Source: Saprospiraceae bacterium (GTDB lineage: Bacteria; Bacteroidota; Bacteroidia; Chitinophagales; Saprospiraceae). Taken from it: a stretch of DNA of 64,000 nt. A model generated the notes under the pieces. That model was not told the DNA's origin. It saw only the letters and a list, made by a program, of their open reading frames with translations, and ran no database searches. Where the stretch lies: positions 186,001-250,000 of the forward strand of contig JADKGF010000003.1 of the NCBI GenBank assembly GCA_016717105.1. The letters are read 5' to 3'. The position numbers and the translations under genes were made by a program. Positions 61,318 through 64,000 of this stretch are shown here, in pieces; positions within the stretch are counted from its first letter, which is position 1; the number at the start of each line of letters is the position of its first letter.

Positions 61318-61644
61318 TTATAAATAATCCCTAATAAGGTTAATAATTTCATTATCAGTGAGGCTGTCAATTTCGCCTTTGGAATAGATGGATAATAAAT
61401 ATACTGTTTCATCAATGATTTTTACAAAAGTGATAACTCTTGCTCCTCCAGCTTTTCCTTTATTTTTAGAAGCAACACCAAGACGAATTTTATAAACATC
61501 ATTGCCAAGTGGTATACCTGTAGTCGGGTTTTCAGCAAGTTCTTTACCCAACTCTAGAATTTCTGTGCGTAGTGAGGCATATTTTTTAATTAGTCTTTTT
61601 TCTTCCTTTTTAAAGTTTTCAGTAAGTTCTATTCTATAACTCAT
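61318..61644 (-). CDS. RelE/ParE-superfamily toxin
   Basis: The 108-residue protein has the RelE-like pattern: YRIELTENFKKEEKRLIKKYASLRTEILEL, NPTTGIPLGNDVYKIRLGVASKNKGKAGGARVITFVKI and VYLLSIYSKGEIDSL. It probably cleaves mRNA on the ribosome when free of its antitoxin. Its start overlaps the end of the upstream antitoxin gene by 11 bases, which couples their translation. Confidence 0.88.
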   Translation of the reverse strand: MSYRIELTENFKKEEKRLIKKYASLRTEILELGKELAENPTTGIPLGNDVYKIRLGVASKNKGKAGGARVITFVKIIDETVYLLSIYSKGEIDSLTDNEIINLIRDYL

Positions 61645-61849
61645 TCAAAAAATCATTTAAAGAAGTAGTTTTTAACTTACCTTTTTTAATTAATTGCATT
61701 TCTTCAAACCCTTTTTTTAAATTGTTTAATATTTCTTCTTTTGTAGGGTCATCATCGGTTTCGATTTTTTTTACATAATGAAGATTTTTAACCAACTTGA
61801 CAAAGTGGTTGTACTCCTTATCAGTGGTGTAAATGGTTACTTGTCGCAT
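61634..61849 (-). CDS. Antitoxin of the RelE-like toxin
   Basis: The 71-residue protein starts with a short beta-strand (RQVTIYTTDKEYNHFVKLVKNL) and ends with an acidic helix and a toxin-wrapping tail (FEEMQLIKKGKLKTTSLNDFLNEL). It overlaps the toxin gene by 11 bases and comes first in the unit, the usual order. The assignment as antitoxin rests on this context and on similar Bacteroidota gene pairs. Confidence 0.75.
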   Translation of the reverse strand: MRQVTIYTTDKEYNHFVKLVKNLHYVKKIETDDDPTKEEILNNLKKGFEEMQLIKKGKLKTTSLNDFLNEL

Positions 61850-62185
61850 ATTAAACTATGGATTTAAAATTGATTTTAATAACACAAAAACTTAGCTAAG
61901 AGTTTCAAAAGCATCATTTCAAGTTTCCATCACTTTAATCTTCGATGTAAAACGAATAGTGACATAACACCAAAGTTTTAAAAATCCTTAAACTTTGACA
62001 CCTATATGTATATAATTTGTAGGCCGATATTGCATCAAGTCAGTAATAAGAAATATCTTCGCATCAAATAATGTCGAAAATGATAGGGCAGAAGATTATT
62101 AATCATAATGCTTGGTTGAAGCATAGAAATTGTACATCAATTAAAATATTGTTTAATAATATATTTGAAATTAGATTATTGAAAA
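61850..62185. other. Intergenic region between toxin-antitoxin cluster and accessory gene
   Basis: AT-rich sequence between two divergent units. I see no gene, clear hairpin or full promoter in it. Confidence 0.5.
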
Positions 62186-62947
62186 ATGGGTAAAATTAAT
62201 GTAAAATGGCTTGATTACTTCAAAAGTATGGAAGAAGCGAGCGATTCATTTATTTTAAAAATGAGTACCTTTCTTATAAATGAAATGGAATTAAAATTTA
62301 ATACTAAGATAGATTGGAATCAAATTTGGTTATATTATCCCCCAGATGGTAAAGCCTTAAATGAACATAATGATAATTTTAGTGGAAAAAAAATCAATCG
62401 ATTATTTTGTTCATTACAAAGTAAAGTAAGAAGTGAATGTTACGATGGCTATTTATCATGGTATGACCCTGCCAAGGATGACATAGTTAAACCTTCTGAT
62501 ATAGTAGAGAATATTAATCTAAAATTTGTTTGGGATGAACTATATTTACATAAAGATTTTATTAAATATTTGCCCATAAAACCTTTAAAAAGAAAGGTAA
62601 TTTTTGAAAAATTTAAATTTACAGTATATTCCATTTTACCTTCCATGCCCCATGAAGGAAAATTCGCAATAACGCTTTTTGACATTGTAGATGTAGAAAA
62701 AGTCTATGATGCATTAGAGGCTGCTAGATGTAAGTGGAATACACAAACTGACGAAGCAAGGGCCACAAACAATCCATCTTTAGAACAAGGATATTGCCAT
62801 ACGATCACCTTTGATGGAGTAGAAGACAATATTGCATACTGGTACATAGATGCTGGTTCGGCTCATGATGGTATCCATGAGTACTTGCTCAGGCAGCTAA
62901 GTGACTCAGATATCAAAATAAAGTCGGTAGAGATACAGATGATGTAG
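62186..62947 (+). CDS. Protein of unknown function with a duplicated C-terminal module
   Basis: The 253-residue cytosolic protein has no signal peptide or membrane segment. Residues 1-150 are rich in lysine, aspartate and aromatic residues (NQIWLYYPPDGKALNEHND, YLSWYDPAKDDIVKPSD). Residues from about 153 to the end form a separate module: EGKFAITLFDIVDVEKVYDALEAARCKWNTQTDEAR, GYCHTITFDGVEDNIAYWYIDAGSAHDGIHEYLLRQLSDSDIKIKSVEI. This module is repeated, diverged, at 63721-64000 behind a different N-terminal part. I do not recognise the family. The combination of variable front and conserved back resembles immunity-type or other polymorphic proteins, but this is only a suggestion. Confidence 0.75.
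   Translation: MGKINVKWLDYFKSMEEASDSFILKMSTFLINEMELKFNTKIDWNQIWLYYPPDGKALNEHNDNFSGKKINRLFCSLQSKVRSECYDGYLSWYDPAKDDIVKPSDIVENINLKFVWDELYLHKDFIKYLPIKPLKRKVIFEKFKFTVYSILPSMPHEGKFAITLFDIVDVEKVYDALEAARCKWNTQTDEARATNNPSLEQGYCHTITFDGVEDNIAYWYIDAGSAHDGIHEYLLRQLSDSDIKIKSVEIQMM
62640..62930 (+). repeat. C-terminal module, first copy (pairs with 63715-64000)
   Basis: About 285 bases from TCCATGCCCCATGAAGG onward are repeated 1.08 kb downstream with high identity, including a nearly unchanged stretch from AAGTGGAATACACAAACTGA to the end. Differences are mostly silent. Confidence 0.85.
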
Positions 62948-62986
62948 TAAAATGCGTATAATTAATTAAGATATAAATTCCCAATA

Positions 62987-63145
62987 ATGAAATCCAAATT
63001 CAACAGAGGCGTCCTTATAGTCCTAGACAGCGTAGGTATAGGTTACCTTCCTGATGCGCATTTATATGTTAAAGTTCTAATTTTAACTGTATCTGAAATT
63101 ATCTTAACATCTACAGGAGCTATTCTATTTTCATTTGGAGGCTAA
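62987..63145 (+). pseudogene. deoB: 5' fragment of phosphopentomutase gene
   Basis: The 52-codon frame begins MKSKFNRGVLIVLDSVGIGYLPDA, the N-terminus of phosphopentomutase with the metal-binding aspartate in VLDSVGIG. After about residue 27 the similarity ends, and the remaining codons (VKVLILTVSEIILTSTGA) are unrelated. Phosphopentomutase has about 390-400 residues, so this is a fragment. It lies directly behind the C-terminal module at 62640-62947. An intact deoB may follow the second module copy beyond the window. Confidence 0.7.
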
Positions 63146-63182
63146 GTTCTTAATTTAAGTTTACAAATAAATTTTTACAAAA

Positions 63183-64000
63183 ATGTCATTATTTAATATA
63201 GAAAATAACAGATTTCAAATTATTAATGTCCCATTCAATTTTGGTGTATCTTCAGCTTTTAAACTTCCAAGAAAATATAACTTAGTTGAAAATTTGTCTT
63301 TTGATCTTGATCTATCAGAAACCTTTTCAATTTTTTTTGCTGAAAAATTAATTGTAAGCACAGAATTATTTTTTAAAAGGGTAGTTAATTGGAAAAAAGT
63401 GTGGTTTCATCCAGACAGCAATAATGGGTTATTATATTTAATAGACATTCATACAAACAACAATTATACTTTAGTTAATGGTTTCTTGGCAATTGGTGCT
63501 TCTACTGTTGTAAAATGTGAAATTTTTCTTAGTGATACAAGAAATAATAAAATTGTTTATTTGAATAATGATATAAACGATTACGATTTAGAATTTAATT
63601 TGGTAATAAACCCTTCCTATAATGAAAATTTTATTGATAAAATGTTCCTAGCTGAAAAAACACCAAATCAAGTATTTAATTCAATTCAAAGTTTTATTGT
63701 GGTAACTTACTTGAAATCCATGCACTCACGAAGGCAAATTTGCAATAACGCTTTTTGACGTTGCGGATATAGAAAAAGGTTCTGAAGCATTAGAGTCTGC
63801 TAGAGGCAAGTGGAATACACAAACTGACGAGGCAAGGGCCACAAACAATCCATCTTTAGAACAAGGATATTGCCATACTATCACCTTTGATGGAGTCGAA
63901 GACAATATTGCCTACTGGTACATAGATGCTGGTTCGGCCCAAGAAGGCATCCATGAGTACTTGCTCAGGCAGCTAAGTGACTCAGATATCAAAATCAAGT
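63183..64000 (+). CDS. Accessory protein with the same C-terminal module (partial, one frameshift)
   Basis: The first 175-180 residues (MSLFNIENNRFQIINVPFNFG, LFFKRVVNWKKVWFHPDSNNG, NPSYNENFIDKMFLAEKTPN) are beta-rich and unlike the front of the gene at 62186. Near 63722 one extra base shifts the frame. In the corrected frame it continues EGKFAITLFDVADIEKGSEALESARGKWNTQTDEAR and GYCHTITFDGVEDNIAYWYIDAGSAQEGIHEYLLRQLSDSDIKIK, the module also found at 62640-62947. The gene runs off the window. Either it is a real chimera with a second front part, or the module is a displaced remnant; the frameshift at the junction leaves both open. Confidence 0.6.

Noticed and set aside
1..64000. CRISPR arrays, rRNA operons, insertion sequences, prophage genes
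   Set aside because: No regularly spaced short repeats, no rRNA sequence, and no transposase, integrase or phage structural genes were seen in the window.

Overview
The window is chromosomal DNA of an AT-rich member of the Bacteroidota, most like the Saprospiria/Chitinophagia side of the phylum (inferred from gene content, not tested by phylogeny). The signs are a SusD-type protein, TonB-dependent receptor, type IX secretion system (T9SS) sorting domains of both type A and type B, PorP/SprF and OmpA-like partners, SprB repeats, DUF5689, PyrR next to PyrB, and promoters of the Bacteroidota form TTG-N19-21-TAnnTTTG with few Shine-Dalgarno sites.

Layout. 0-2.2 kb: end of a glycan-utilisation locus (SusD tail, secreted glucoamylase-like/GH144-type glycosidase). 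2.2-18.6 kb: a tandem duplication of about 8.1 kb, each unit holding a hairpin terminator, a promoter, an 88-nt identical 5' leader and a gene of about 2,550 codons for a multi-domain T9SS type B surface protein. 18.7-27.6 kb: housekeeping genes (SPOR protein, SRAP/YedK, YggS, deoxynucleoside kinase, GatC, LolD/MacB-type ATPase, methyltransferase, CPBP protease, TlpA-like protein, PyrB, PyrR). 27.8-33.8 kb: DUF5689 lipoprotein, TonB receptor and a divergent secreted nuclease/phosphatase. 33.9-41.5 kb: propeller-SprB-OmpA protein, ABC ATPase, M1 peptidase, second CPBP protease, DUF6580-like membrane protein. 41.7-41.9 kb: a tRNA-like gene with an abnormal structured insert. 42.1-44.4 kb: GH20 hexosaminidase. 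44.4-57.3 kb, all minus strand: response regulator, propeller-type sensor kinase, a giant type B surface protein of about 1,980 codons, PorP/SprF and an OmpA/PD40 protein. 57.3-58.5 kb: gene-free but hairpin-rich. 58.5-60.8 kb: TonB-C-like secreted protein and a beta-helix T9SS type A protein. 60.9-64 kb: an accessory patch with a toxin-antitoxin cluster, an unrecognised gene, a 5' fragment of deoB, and a second, diverged copy of the unrecognised gene's C-terminal module running off the window.

A theme of the window is single-base frameshifts. At least eight genes outside the tandem repeat are split by one indel, several in A or T runs, and each half continues exactly in another frame. I therefore merged these halves. 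The pattern looks more like uncorrected long-read consensus errors than decay. Indels are densest in the parts of the tandem repeat that are almost identical between copies and absent from the diverged middle part, as expected if reads could not be placed uniquely.

The most interesting items are: the tRNA-like gene with an insert that folds into an H-type pseudoknot; the identical structured leader in front of two surface-protein genes whose N-termini differ; a palindrome (ATGT-T-ACAT core) shared by the two-component locus and the surface-protein operon beside it; and the modular duplication next to the deoB fragment at the right edge.
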